NCBI GenBank assembly: GCA_011375045.1
Contig: DRNB01000143.1
Location: 1-14,901, forward strand
Length of the DNA stretch: 14,901 nt
Reading direction: 5' to 3'
From: Aquifex aeolicus
GTDB taxonomy: Bacteria; Aquificota; Aquificia; Aquificales; Aquificaceae
The position numbers and the translations under genes were made by a program. The notes beneath the pieces are model-generated. The model searched no databases. It saw only the letters and a list, made by a program, of their open reading frames with translations, and had not been told where the DNA came from. Positions within the stretch are counted from its first letter, which is position 1. Each line of letters starts with the position of its first letter. Shown here one piece after another: positions 7,461 to 13,396 of this stretch.

Positions 7461-8581
7461 ACCTCTCCCCTGAGCTCCGGTTTAACGTACACCCTGTATA
7501 TCTCTATCGGCTTCAGGGACGCGATCAGATCGGAGACCTCCCCCGCTCTGACGATTCCGCTCCCGTCGAAGATAAACACCTCCTCATCGTAGGGATCCTT
7601 CCGGGCTTCGTCGAAGCGCAGAACCTCGGCTGGATACCTGAGGAGAAGCTCCCTCCTCAGCTCCTCGAAAAGCTCCCTTTCCTTTGTGGAGAAGACCTCC
7701 TTGAAGTGCTTTCTTCCAAAGAGGCGCTCCAGATCCTCCCGGCAGGCTGGTTCCGCAAGGGCTCTGGACAGAACGGTGCAGTCGTTCATCCTGAGGAACG
7801 TCTCTAAACGATCGAAGCTCTCCTCGGGAAGGATCTTTCTTATCAGCTCCACCAGGTGGATGCTGAGTATGCGGACGACCTTGTGAAAGTAAACCTGAAG
7901 GTACATGAAGTGCCTGCTTATCAGGAAGTTCTCGAGGGCTCTAAGACCGCTTCTGTGAACCGCAAGGACCCTCCTTCCCTCTTCGAAAACCACCTGAAGG
8001 GTGCTGAGGAGTCTGTTCAGATCGAAGAGACCGTAAGACACACCGCAGAAGAAGGCGTCCCTGCGCAGGTAGTCCATCCTGTCCGCACCGAACTGACCTG
8101 TGATTAACTCCGACAGGAGTCTCTCCTCCTCGTCTTCGGGCTTTCCGAGGGTTATTCTGAGGAGAAGCTCCACATCCTCGTGGGACAGATCGAAGTTCCT
8201 CCTCAGGGTTTCGTAAACCTCGCTCTCGAGAACGATCCTCCTTGTAACGTCCTCGTGGGTTCTCCTCTGGGGAAGCAGAACCTCCGTGGTGTGGGAGAAG
8301 GGAGGGTGTCCGAGGTCGTGGAGGAGCGCCGCCAGTCTGACGAGGGTTCTCGTGCGCGCGTCCGGATCCCTCAGGGATCCCCTGAGGATGCTGTCCGCTA
8401 TGTGGAGAACGCCGAGGGCGTGTTCGAAACGGGTGTGGTGGGCGGAGGGGAAGACGAGGTAGGCTAAACCTAACTGCTTCACGTATCTGAGCCTCTGGAA
8501 CACCATGGAGTCTATGAGGGAAAGCTCCCTGAGGTCGATCCGAACGAACCCGTAGAGGGGATCTGAAAACTCCTTGTACAC
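7433..8581 (-). CDS. HD-domain phosphohydrolase, dNTPase/SAMHD1-like
   Basis: A 382-residue cytoplasmic HD-superfamily enzyme of the COG1078/SAMHD1-like branch. The family N-terminus is present at once (DPLYGFVRI, then IDSMVFQRLRYVKQLG), which supports the GTG start at 8581 although no Shine-Dalgarno is evident. The metal ligands are visible: His54 (TRFEHALGV), His88-Asp89 (LLHDLGHPPFSH) and Asp167 (GADRMDYLRRD). Characterised relatives hydrolyse dNTPs to deoxynucleosides and triphosphate, often allosterically activated by a dNTP; substrate and oligomer here are inferred. It lies 6 bp after the unknown gene and overlaps the transglutaminase gene by 28 bp, so the three are probably cotranscribed. 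Members of this superfamily occur both in nucleotide housekeeping and in phage defence; nothing adjacent clearly decides between them. Confidence 0.88.
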   Translation of the reverse strand: MYKEFSDPLYGFVRIDLRELSLIDSMVFQRLRYVKQLGLAYLVFPSAHHTRFEHALGVLHIADSILRGSLRDPDARTRTLVRLAALLHDLGHPPFSHTTEVLLPQRRTHEDVTRRIVLESEVYETLRRNFDLSHEDVELLLRITLGKPEDEEERLLSELITGQFGADRMDYLRRDAFFCGVSYGLFDLNRLLSTLQVVFEEGRRVLAVHRSGLRALENFLISRHFMYLQVYFHKVVRILSIHLVELIRKILPEESFDRLETFLRMNDCTVLSRALAEPACREDLERLFGRKHFKEVFSTKERELFEELRRELLLRYPAEVLRFDEARKDPYDEEVFIFDGSGIVRAGEVSDLIASLKPIEIYRVYVKPELRGEVCSLLRRLV

Positions 8582-8587
8582 GACGGA

Positions 8588-9493
8588 TCAGAGCGAGACC
8601 CGGATCTCCCTGCGCTCCCTCCAGCTCTTCTCCCTGAAGTAGGATCTGTCCTGATTCATGAGGTTCAGCTTCCTCCTTCCGAAGTCCCCTATCCTCTTCA
8701 GGAGCCTTTCGAGAAAGCTTCTCAGCGATCCCTTTCTGCGCTCGGAGCTGACCGTGAAGCTGATCTTGACAACGAAGTACCTCCTCCCTCTGGTTACGTC
8801 CCTGATGAGACCCTCCAGATCCTTCCTGAGCCTCGCCGTGTTTACGCCGTAGTAGGGGTTTCTGAGCTCCTCCACCTTAGCCAGAGCCTTCTCCAGAAGG
8901 GGGAGGGGAAACTCCCTGCGTTCGTTGACCTTGAGGTAAAACTCCGAGAGGTGCTTCACCGCGGAGAAAAAGGGTTCCTCTCCGGGAAACCGGAGGCTCT
9001 GAAGTCCCGCGAAGTGGATCGACTCCGAGTAAAGCTCCTCGTTGAATATGAGGGCAGAGAGGTAAACCCCCTCGGCGGGGGTGTTCCTTTTGGAGTAGCT
9101 GGACACCTTGCTCAGAACGGTCCAGTACTTGAGGAACTTCGAATAGACCTCGTAGAACACCTCCCTGTACTCCGGCAGGAAGGAGATCCTGAAGCCGTCC
9201 GGAGACTGAACCTTGAGGATGTCCTTCCCGCAGATCACGTCCCCGCGGGGCGTCAGGAGCTGGAACAGATCGAGCTCCAGGAGGATATCCTGCCATCTTC
9301 CCCTGAAGGTGTGGAAGGTCTTGTTGGCGCAGGATATAAGTCTGGGTAGCTCCACCTCGAAGGTGTTTTCCTTCCTGACGAGCTGGCAGTAGCAGATGGG
9401 GTAGAGGAGAACCTCCTTCTTTGTGGGATCCTCTATGATCTCGAGGAATATGCTCTCAAGCCTCCCTGCTTCCTGCCATATATCTTTTAGCAT
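8588..9493 (-). CDS. Uncharacterised protein, 301 residues
   Basis: I do not recognise this family. From the ATG at 9493 it is 301 residues, soluble-looking, with no signal peptide or transmembrane helix. It has few cysteines (an ICYC pair near the N-terminus, then ISC and VIC), a probably helical middle (YLSALIFNEELYSESIHFAGL) and a strongly basic C-terminal third (clusters such as RRK, RGRRYF, RRKLN, RERREIR), which might contact nucleic acid or membrane phosphate. The frame stays open to a TTG at 9529, but the 12 extra codons are AT-rich, have no Shine-Dalgarno, and the TTG coincides with a candidate -35 box, so the ATG is preferred. The HD phosphohydrolase gene follows after 6 bp and the transglutaminase after that, so this is the first gene of a likely three-gene transcript. 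Confidence 0.7.
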   Translation of the reverse strand: MLKDIWQEAGRLESIFLEIIEDPTKKEVLLYPICYCQLVRKENTFEVELPRLISCANKTFHTFRGRWQDILLELDLFQLLTPRGDVICGKDILKVQSPDGFRISFLPEYREVFYEVYSKFLKYWTVLSKVSSYSKRNTPAEGVYLSALIFNEELYSESIHFAGLQSLRFPGEEPFFSAVKHLSEFYLKVNERREFPLPLLEKALAKVEELRNPYYGVNTARLRKDLEGLIRDVTRGRRYFVVKISFTVSSERRKGSLRSFLERLLKRIGDFGRRKLNLMNQDRSYFREKSWRERREIRVSL

Positions 9494-9500
9494 AGAAAAT

Positions 9501-9529
9501 AATTTAAAGTATGGAAATTCCTGTTGCAA
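9501..9529 (-). promoter_or_regulatory. Candidate leaderless promoter of the unknown-HD-transglutaminase cluster
   Basis: Read on the minus strand, TTGCAA (9524-9529) and TAAATT (9501-9506) are separated by exactly 17 bp. Seven bases (ATTTTCT) then separate the -10-like box from the ATG at 9493. Transcription starting 7-8 bp after the -10 box would begin at the start codon, giving a leaderless mRNA. This agrees with the absence of any Shine-Dalgarno. Each box matches consensus at 4 of 6 positions, so this is a moderate prediction. Confidence 0.45.
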
Positions 9530-9532
9530 CAG
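9521..9532. repeat. 12-bp perfect palindrome between divergent genes
   Basis: CTGTTGCAACAG reads the same on both strands. It lies in the 92-bp intergenic region between the divergent unknown gene and hfq. Its centre, TTGCAA, is itself self-complementary and could be a -35 element in both directions. A dimeric regulator bound here would cover both promoters. Which role applies, if either, is not decidable from sequence. Confidence 0.5.
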
Positions 9533-9576
9533 AAGAGGGTATGTGCGTATATATTAAATAAAATGCATCGAGGAGG
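9524..9576 (+). promoter_or_regulatory. Candidate hfq promoter and ribosome-binding site
   Basis: On the plus strand TTGCAA (9524-9529) is followed after 18 bp by TATATA (9548-9553), within an AT-rich stretch that also contains TAAAAT (9559-9564). The exact -10 box is uncertain. In contrast to the divergent gene, hfq has a normal leader with a strong AGGAGG at 9571-9576, 9 bp before the ATG at 9586; this decides that start over the second in-frame ATG at 9595. Confidence 0.4.
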
Positions 9577-9585
9577 TTAAAGAGC

Positions 9586-9798
9586 ATGTATCCCATGGAG
9601 AAGGAGGCGAGCGTTCAGGACGAGCTTCTCAACAACCTGAAGGCGAAGGAGAGCACCGTTACCGTTTACCTGATCAGGGGCAACAGGATCACGGGGAAGA
9701 TCCTGAGCCACGACAAGTACACCATACTCTTGGACGTCGAGGGACAGCCGAATCTGATCTACAAACACGCTGTAAGCACCATAGTGGAGGGTAAATGA
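9586..9798 (+). CDS. hfq: RNA chaperone Hfq
   Basis: A 70-residue Sm-like protein forming a hexameric ring that binds U-rich and A-rich RNA and promotes sRNA-mRNA pairing. The Sm1 part (VTVYLIRGNRITGKILSHDKYTILL) is followed by the diagnostic Sm2 motif YKHAVSTI, with Lys60 and His61 corresponding to the proximal-face uridine pocket. Gln11 corresponds to E. coli Gln8. The lateral-rim arginine patch of E. coli (RRER) is reduced to lysines (LKAKES), and there is no long C-terminal tail. The stop overlaps the start of hflX as ATGA, the hfq-hflX order seen in many bacteria. Confidence 0.96.
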   Translation: MYPMEKEASVQDELLNNLKAKESTVTVYLIRGNRITGKILSHDKYTILLDVEGQPNLIYKHAVSTIVEGK

Positions 9799-10916
9799 AG
9801 GCTATCCTCGTGGGCATATGGAACAGGGACGTCAGCAGGGAGTCCGCGAGGGAGTCCATAAAGGAGCTCGAGGATCTCGTAGAGGCTGTCGGCGGGGAGA
9901 GCCTGGGCTACATCCTCCAGAACAGGAGCAGACCCGATGCGAGGTTCTACGTGGGAGCGGGCAGAGCTGAGGAGCTGAGGGACATCTCCCGGGGAACCGG
10001 AGCGGACACCATAGTCTTCGACGATCCCCTCACCCCCTCCCAGATCAGGAATCTGGAGAAGCTCACGGGTAAGACTGTTCTGGACAGGACGGATCTGGTT
10101 ATAGAGATCTTCCGCAGAAGAGCTAAGAGCAGGGAGGCGAAGCTTCAGGTGGAGCTGGCGAGGCTTGTGCACGAGCTTCCGAGGCTCTACGGAAGGGGTA
10201 AGGTTCTCTCCCGTCTCGGTGGAGGCGTAGGGACGAGGGGTCCGGGTGAGCAGGAAGCGGAGCTGAGGAGAAGGAGCATAAGGCACAGGATTTACAGGAT
10301 AAGGAGGGAGCTCGAGGAGATAAAGAGGATGAGGAGACATCAGCGCAGGAGGAGGGAGGAGGAGGGGGTGGTTCGGGTGGCTATCGTGGGTTACACCAAC
10401 GCGGGCAAGTCCACCCTCCTGAAAGCCCTGACGGGGAGGGAAACCTTCACCGCGAACATGCCCTTCGCTACCCTCGACACCAAAACCTCCGCCCGTCCTG
10501 TGGGGGGCGGTTTGAGGCTTCTGTTTACAGATACCGTTGGTTTCATAAGGAAGCTCCCCCCCGAACTCATAGAATCCTTCAAGGCTACCCTGGAAGAGGT
10601 TACCACCGCCGACATACTCCTCCACGTGGTCGATGTATCCGACGACAGATGGCTGGATCTCATCCACACGGTCAAGGACATTCTGAGGGAGCTGTCCGCC
10701 GCTGACAAGCCTGTGATTTACGTTCTGAACAAGGTGGATCGGATCGTTTCCTCGGAGGAGGAGATAGACCACCTGCCCCACCTGGCTTTTGTGGAGGGGA
10801 GGGGGGTCATCGTCTCCGCCCGGAGGAGATGGGGACTGGAAAACCTTTTAGAGGAGCTCAGGAAGCTCGCCGAGGAGGATGTTTTAGGAGCGTCCGTTGG
10901 CAGAGCCAGCACCTGA
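9795..10916 (+). CDS. hflX: Ribosome-associated GTPase HflX
   Basis: A 373-residue GTPase that splits or rescues stalled 70S ribosomes in characterised species, notably after heat stress. The N-terminal HflX domain (about 1-125) is followed by the arginine-rich helical linker (about 155-190) and the G domain: P-loop GYTNAGKST (199-207), DTVGFIRKLP (246-255), NKVD (312-315) and the G5 SA (341-342). The glycine-rich loop reads GGGVGTRGPGE as usual, but the next residues are QEAELRRR where most HflX proteins have TQLETDRR. The ATG overlaps the hfq stop, implying translational coupling. The last codons overlap the -35 box of the predicted promoter for the next gene. Confidence 0.95.
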   Translation: MKAILVGIWNRDVSRESARESIKELEDLVEAVGGESLGYILQNRSRPDARFYVGAGRAEELRDISRGTGADTIVFDDPLTPSQIRNLEKLTGKTVLDRTDLVIEIFRRRAKSREAKLQVELARLVHELPRLYGRGKVLSRLGGGVGTRGPGEQEAELRRRSIRHRIYRIRRELEEIKRMRRHQRRRREEEGVVRVAIVGYTNAGKSTLLKALTGRETFTANMPFATLDTKTSARPVGGGLRLLFTDTVGFIRKLPPELIESFKATLEEVTTADILLHVVDVSDDRWLDLIHTVKDILRELSAADKPVIYVLNKVDRIVSSEEEIDHLPHLAFVEGRGVIVSARRRWGLENLLEELRKLAEEDVLGASVGRAST

Positions 10917-10950
10917 CACCCGCGCACCATCCCTTATAATACCTTCTGTG
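10913..10950 (+). promoter_or_regulatory. Strong candidate leaderless promoter of the 5' nuclease gene
   Basis: CTGACA (10913-10918, 5 of 6 to the -35 consensus) is followed after 16 bp by a perfect TATAAT (10935-10940). Seven bases later comes the GTG at 10948. The expected transcription start coincides with that G, and no Shine-Dalgarno lies before it, so a leaderless mRNA is predicted. The -35 box overlaps the hflX stop codon. Confidence 0.6.
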
Positions 10951-11817
10951 AAGACCCTTTTCCTCATAGACGCGTCCTCCTTCATATACAGAAGCTACTT
11001 TGCCCTTCCTCCGCTGACCACGTCCGAGGGATTTCCCACGGGTGCGGTTTACGGATTTCTGAGAGCCTTCCTCTCCATAATGAAAACGGAGAAGCCCCGG
11101 CACCTGGCGGTTGTTTTCGACTCCCCCGTCCCTTCGAAGAGGGAGAAGATTTACAGGGAGTATAAGGCGGGACGTCCTCCGACACCCGATCCCCTCAAGG
11201 TTCAGATCCCGGTGATCAGGAGGATCCTGAAGCTGATGGGTGTGCCGGTCTTCGAAGTTTCAGGCTACGAGGCGGACGATATCATAGCCGTGCTCGCCAG
11301 AAAGTTCTCCGACAGGGGGTTCAAAGTCAGGATATACACGCCGGATAAGGACATGCTTCAGCTGGTGAGCGAGAGGGTGGTGGTGATCAACCCCATGACC
11401 TGGGAAACCTTTACACCCCAGAAGGTAGAGGAGAAGCTGGGTGTTCCCCCCTCGAAGATACCGGATTACTTAGCTCTTGTAGGGGACAAGATCGACAACG
11501 TTCCCGGTGTAAAGGGTGTGGGTCCCAAAACAGCCGTCAGGCTGATAAGGGAATTCGGCGGTGTAGAGGGAATCCTTGAGAGGTGGGAGGAGTTCCACAG
11601 GAGGTTCCCGCAGGCGGACAGGGAAAGCCTTAAACTCTCCTACGAGCTTGTCAGGCTCATAACCGACGTCCACGTGGAGGTCTCCGAAGAGGACACGAGG
11701 CTTGGATCTCCGGATATGGAGGAGCTGTCCCGTGAACTCGAAAAGCTCGAGATGAAGAGCATCCTCCGTGATCTGGAGAGGATAGTGCGCAGAAGATCGC
11801 AGGGTTCCCTGTTCTGA
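10948..11817 (+). CDS. Stand-alone 5'-3' exonuclease/flap endonuclease of DNA polymerase I type
   Basis: Removes RNA primers and 5' flaps during lagging-strand maturation and repair. At 289 residues it equals only the N-terminal nuclease domain of bacterial DNA polymerase I; TGA ends the gene and pfkA follows, so no polymerase is fused. Metal-binding acids are in place: Asp8 (LIDASSF), Asp58 (VVFDSP), Glu108/Asp110/Asp111 (EADD), Asp133/Asp135 (TPDKD) and Asp180/Asp183 (LVGDKID), with the helix-hairpin-type loop VPGVKGVGPKTA. The GTG at 10948 is chosen because it matches the family N-terminus and follows TATAAT. A TTG at 10897 would add a Pro-rich 17-residue extension, overlap hflX by 20 bp and has AGGAG 6 bp upstream, so it remains a real alternative. 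pfkA begins 10 bp downstream. Confidence 0.92.
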   Translation: MKTLFLIDASSFIYRSYFALPPLTTSEGFPTGAVYGFLRAFLSIMKTEKPRHLAVVFDSPVPSKREKIYREYKAGRPPTPDPLKVQIPVIRRILKLMGVPVFEVSGYEADDIIAVLARKFSDRGFKVRIYTPDKDMLQLVSERVVVINPMTWETFTPQKVEEKLGVPPSKIPDYLALVGDKIDNVPGVKGVGPKTAVRLIREFGGVEGILERWEEFHRRFPQADRESLKLSYELVRLITDVHVEVSEEDTRLGSPDMEELSRELEKLEMKSILRDLERIVRRRSQGSLF

Positions 11818-11827
11818 GGAGGAGAAG

Positions 11828-12793
11828 ATGAAGATAGCTGTCCTGTGCTCCGGAGGAGACGCCCCGGGCATGAACGCCGTGATCAGATCGATCGTCCGTT
11901 GCGGAAGCTCCCTTGGCCACAGCGTACTCGGCGTTCGGAGGGGTTTCAGAGGTCTGATAGAGGGGGATTTTCGTGAGCTTTCGAGCAGGGATGTGGGGGG
12001 CATACTCGACAGGGGAGGAACCATACTTCTCAGCAGCAGGGAGGACAGATTCAGGGATCATCGCTACAGGGAGGACGCCTACAGGAACCTCAGCAGGGAG
12101 GGTGTGGACGCCCTCATAGTTCTCGGTGGCGAGGGAACCTTTAAGGCTGCTCAGCTTGTGGTGGAGGAGGCGGGGATTCCCGTTATAGGTGTGCCGTGCA
12201 CGATAGACAACGATGTGGGGGGAACAAGGTACTGTGTGGGTTACGACACAGCCCTCAGAAACGCCGTATCCGCCATCGACAAGATCCGGGACACCGCAAG
12301 CTCCCACGAGAGGATCTTCATAGTGGAGGTGATGGGCAGGAACAGGGGCTTCATAGCCGTCGAAGCGGGTCTTGCAACAGGCGCCGAGCTCATCCTCGTT
12401 CCCGAAGAGGAGTTCCCCAGGGAGCGGATCCCCCCTGAGGTGATGAGGGCAAAGAGTATGGGTAAGCTTCACTTTATAATCGTCATGGCGGAAGGATACG
12501 GCAGAGCCGAGGAGCTGAGGGAGTATCTGCTCGCCGAGATCGGGGAGAGGTACGGTGAGATAAGAGCTACCGTTCTTGGACACCTTCAGAGGGGCGGGAA
12601 CCCCACCCACTTCGACAGGATCATGGGAATGAAGTTCGGTGAGATAGCGGTCGAGGCGCTCACCTCAGGGGAGAGGTCAGGTTTTGTTGCCTACGACAGG
12701 GAGCGTTTCTATATCGAGGACTTTTCAAGGGCGCAGGAGTTCAAGGATATAGACCGGGAAGCTCTGAGGCTGAACAGACGGCTGAATCTCTGA
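11828..12793 (+). CDS. pfkA: ATP-type 6-phosphofructokinase
   Basis: Phosphorylates fructose 6-phosphate in glycolysis. The 321-residue length is that of bacterial PfkA. Motifs in order are SGGDAPGMNA (8-17), GGTILLSSREDRFRD (63-77), GGEGT (100-104), the catalytic PCTIDND (Asp127), VEVMGRNRG, and HLQRGGNP near the C-terminal substrate site. Gly at 103 (E. coli 104) rather than Asp argues for ATP over pyrophosphate as donor. Two positions differ from E. coli: Glu102 replaces Asp103 (GGDG), and Cys124 replaces Gly124. Relatives in other thermophiles also use GGEG as far as I recall, so loss of activity is not implied. The Shine-Dalgarno GGAGGAG precedes the ATG, and the gene is likely cotranscribed with the 5' nuclease. 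Confidence 0.95.
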   Translation: MKIAVLCSGGDAPGMNAVIRSIVRCGSSLGHSVLGVRRGFRGLIEGDFRELSSRDVGGILDRGGTILLSSREDRFRDHRYREDAYRNLSREGVDALIVLGGEGTFKAAQLVVEEAGIPVIGVPCTIDNDVGGTRYCVGYDTALRNAVSAIDKIRDTASSHERIFIVEVMGRNRGFIAVEAGLATGAELILVPEEEFPRERIPPEVMRAKSMGKLHFIIVMAEGYGRAEELREYLLAEIGERYGEIRATVLGHLQRGGNPTHFDRIMGMKFGEIAVEALTSGERSGFVAYDRERFYIEDFSRAQEFKDIDREALRLNRRLNL

Positions 12794-12818
12794 AGGCAAC
12801 GGTTCTGCGGATAGGGTA

Positions 12819-12835
12819 TGCTATATTTCTAACTG
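12819..12835 (+). promoter_or_regulatory. Candidate extended -10, leaderless promoter of the tetR-efflux operon
   Basis: TG (12819-12820), one base, then TATATT (12822-12827) forms an extended -10 element, which can function with a poor -35 box; only a weak ACGGTT is found 17 bp upstream. Eight bases separate the box from the ATG at 12836, and no Shine-Dalgarno is present. The transcript should therefore start at or within about 2 bases of the start codon. The element lies in the 42-bp gap after pfkA. Confidence 0.5.
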
Positions 12836-12848
12836 ATGGGTCAGTCAG
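12829..12848 (+). promoter_or_regulatory. Candidate TetR operator across the transcription and translation start
   Basis: An inverted repeat has arms CTAACTGA and TCAGTCAG around the 4-bp spacer TGGG; 7 of 8 arm positions pair and the inner 5 bp pair perfectly. It is centred on the tetR start codon and begins 1 bp after the predicted -10 box. Binding by the TetR-family product would block initiation, fitting the autorepression typical of TetR-regulated efflux operons. Its position inside the start of the coding region is constrained by codons, which makes a chance repeat possible. Confidence 0.5.
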
Positions 12849-13396
12849 CGAAGCTCGATACAAGGGAGCGTCTTATCGAAGCAGGTAAAAGGGTCATCTA
12901 CGAAAAAGGTTTTCACTGCGCCAGAATCTCGGACATAACGGGAGCGGCGGGTCTTGCCCACGGAACCTTCTACCTCTACTTCAGAACCAAGGAGGAGTTC
13001 CTTCTCGAACTCATGAAATCCGTAAGGGAGGAGATCCTCCTGCTGATGGAGGAGGGAAGCTCCCTGATAAGGGAGGGTAAGGTCAGCGAGGGTAAGGACC
13101 TTTTCTTCCTCAGAACCTTCGAGCTCATGATAAGGGAGAAGGAGCTCGCCAAGATTCTCTTCTTCGAAGCCATCTGCAGCAGCGGTGAGTTTCAGCACTT
13201 TTACGGGGAGAGCAAGGAGATCTTTATAGTCAGAACCAGAGAGGTTCTCGATCTGCTCGAACTCCTGCCTTCGGAGATCAAAGCCCACATACTCGTTGGC
13301 ACAGCACGCCACCTCATAGAGCTGCTCATCCTCAAAGGGGAAGAGGTTACGGGGAAATGGAAGGAAGTTTTAAAAGAGCTTGGTGTTTACTCCTGA
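12836..13396 (+). CDS. TetR-family transcriptional regulator
   Basis: A 186-residue repressor-type regulator. The N-terminal HTH spans about 29-50 (RISDITGAAGLAHGTFYLYF), a close match to the TetR signature, with the TKEEF helix after it. The C-terminal two thirds are helical and variable, as expected for ligand binding and dimerisation; the ligand cannot be predicted. The first gene of the operon, it overlaps the TolC-like gene by 40 bp, so it probably controls the downstream exporter together with itself. A likely operator covers its own start codon. The start codon is well supported because only about a dozen residues precede the first HTH-domain helix, as in most family members. Confidence 0.93.
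   Translation: MGQSAKLDTRERLIEAGKRVIYEKGFHCARISDITGAAGLAHGTFYLYFRTKEEFLLELMKSVREEILLLMEEGSSLIREGKVSEGKDLFFLRTFELMIREKELAKILFFEAICSSGEFQHFYGESKEIFIVRTREVLDLLELLPSEIKAHILVGTARHLIELLILKGEEVTGKWKEVLKELGVYS

Noticed and set aside
8588..8852. The basic C-terminal third of the unknown protein as a specific nucleic-acid-binding domain
   Set aside because: There are many Arg/Lys residues but no recognisable motif such as HTH, KH or zinc finger, and the organism favours Arg/Lys/Glu generally. Only a weak suggestion is kept.
7433..9493. The unknown protein plus HD enzyme as an anti-phage defence system
   Set aside because: No nuclease, toxin, reverse transcriptase, sensor or mobile-element context is present, and the surrounding genes are housekeeping. 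The HD family is also widespread in ordinary nucleotide metabolism.
9494..9529. TTG at 9529 as the start of the unknown protein
   Set aside because: The 12 added codons are AT-rich unlike the rest of the gene, no Shine-Dalgarno precedes the TTG, and the TTG falls on the palindromic candidate -35 box. It cannot be excluded without conservation data.
9759..10781. A 340-codon antisense open frame over hflX
   Set aside because: No recognisable motif, and the hflX frame carries all GTPase motifs. It is a shadow of codon bias on the other strand, as is 11657-12610 opposite pfkA.
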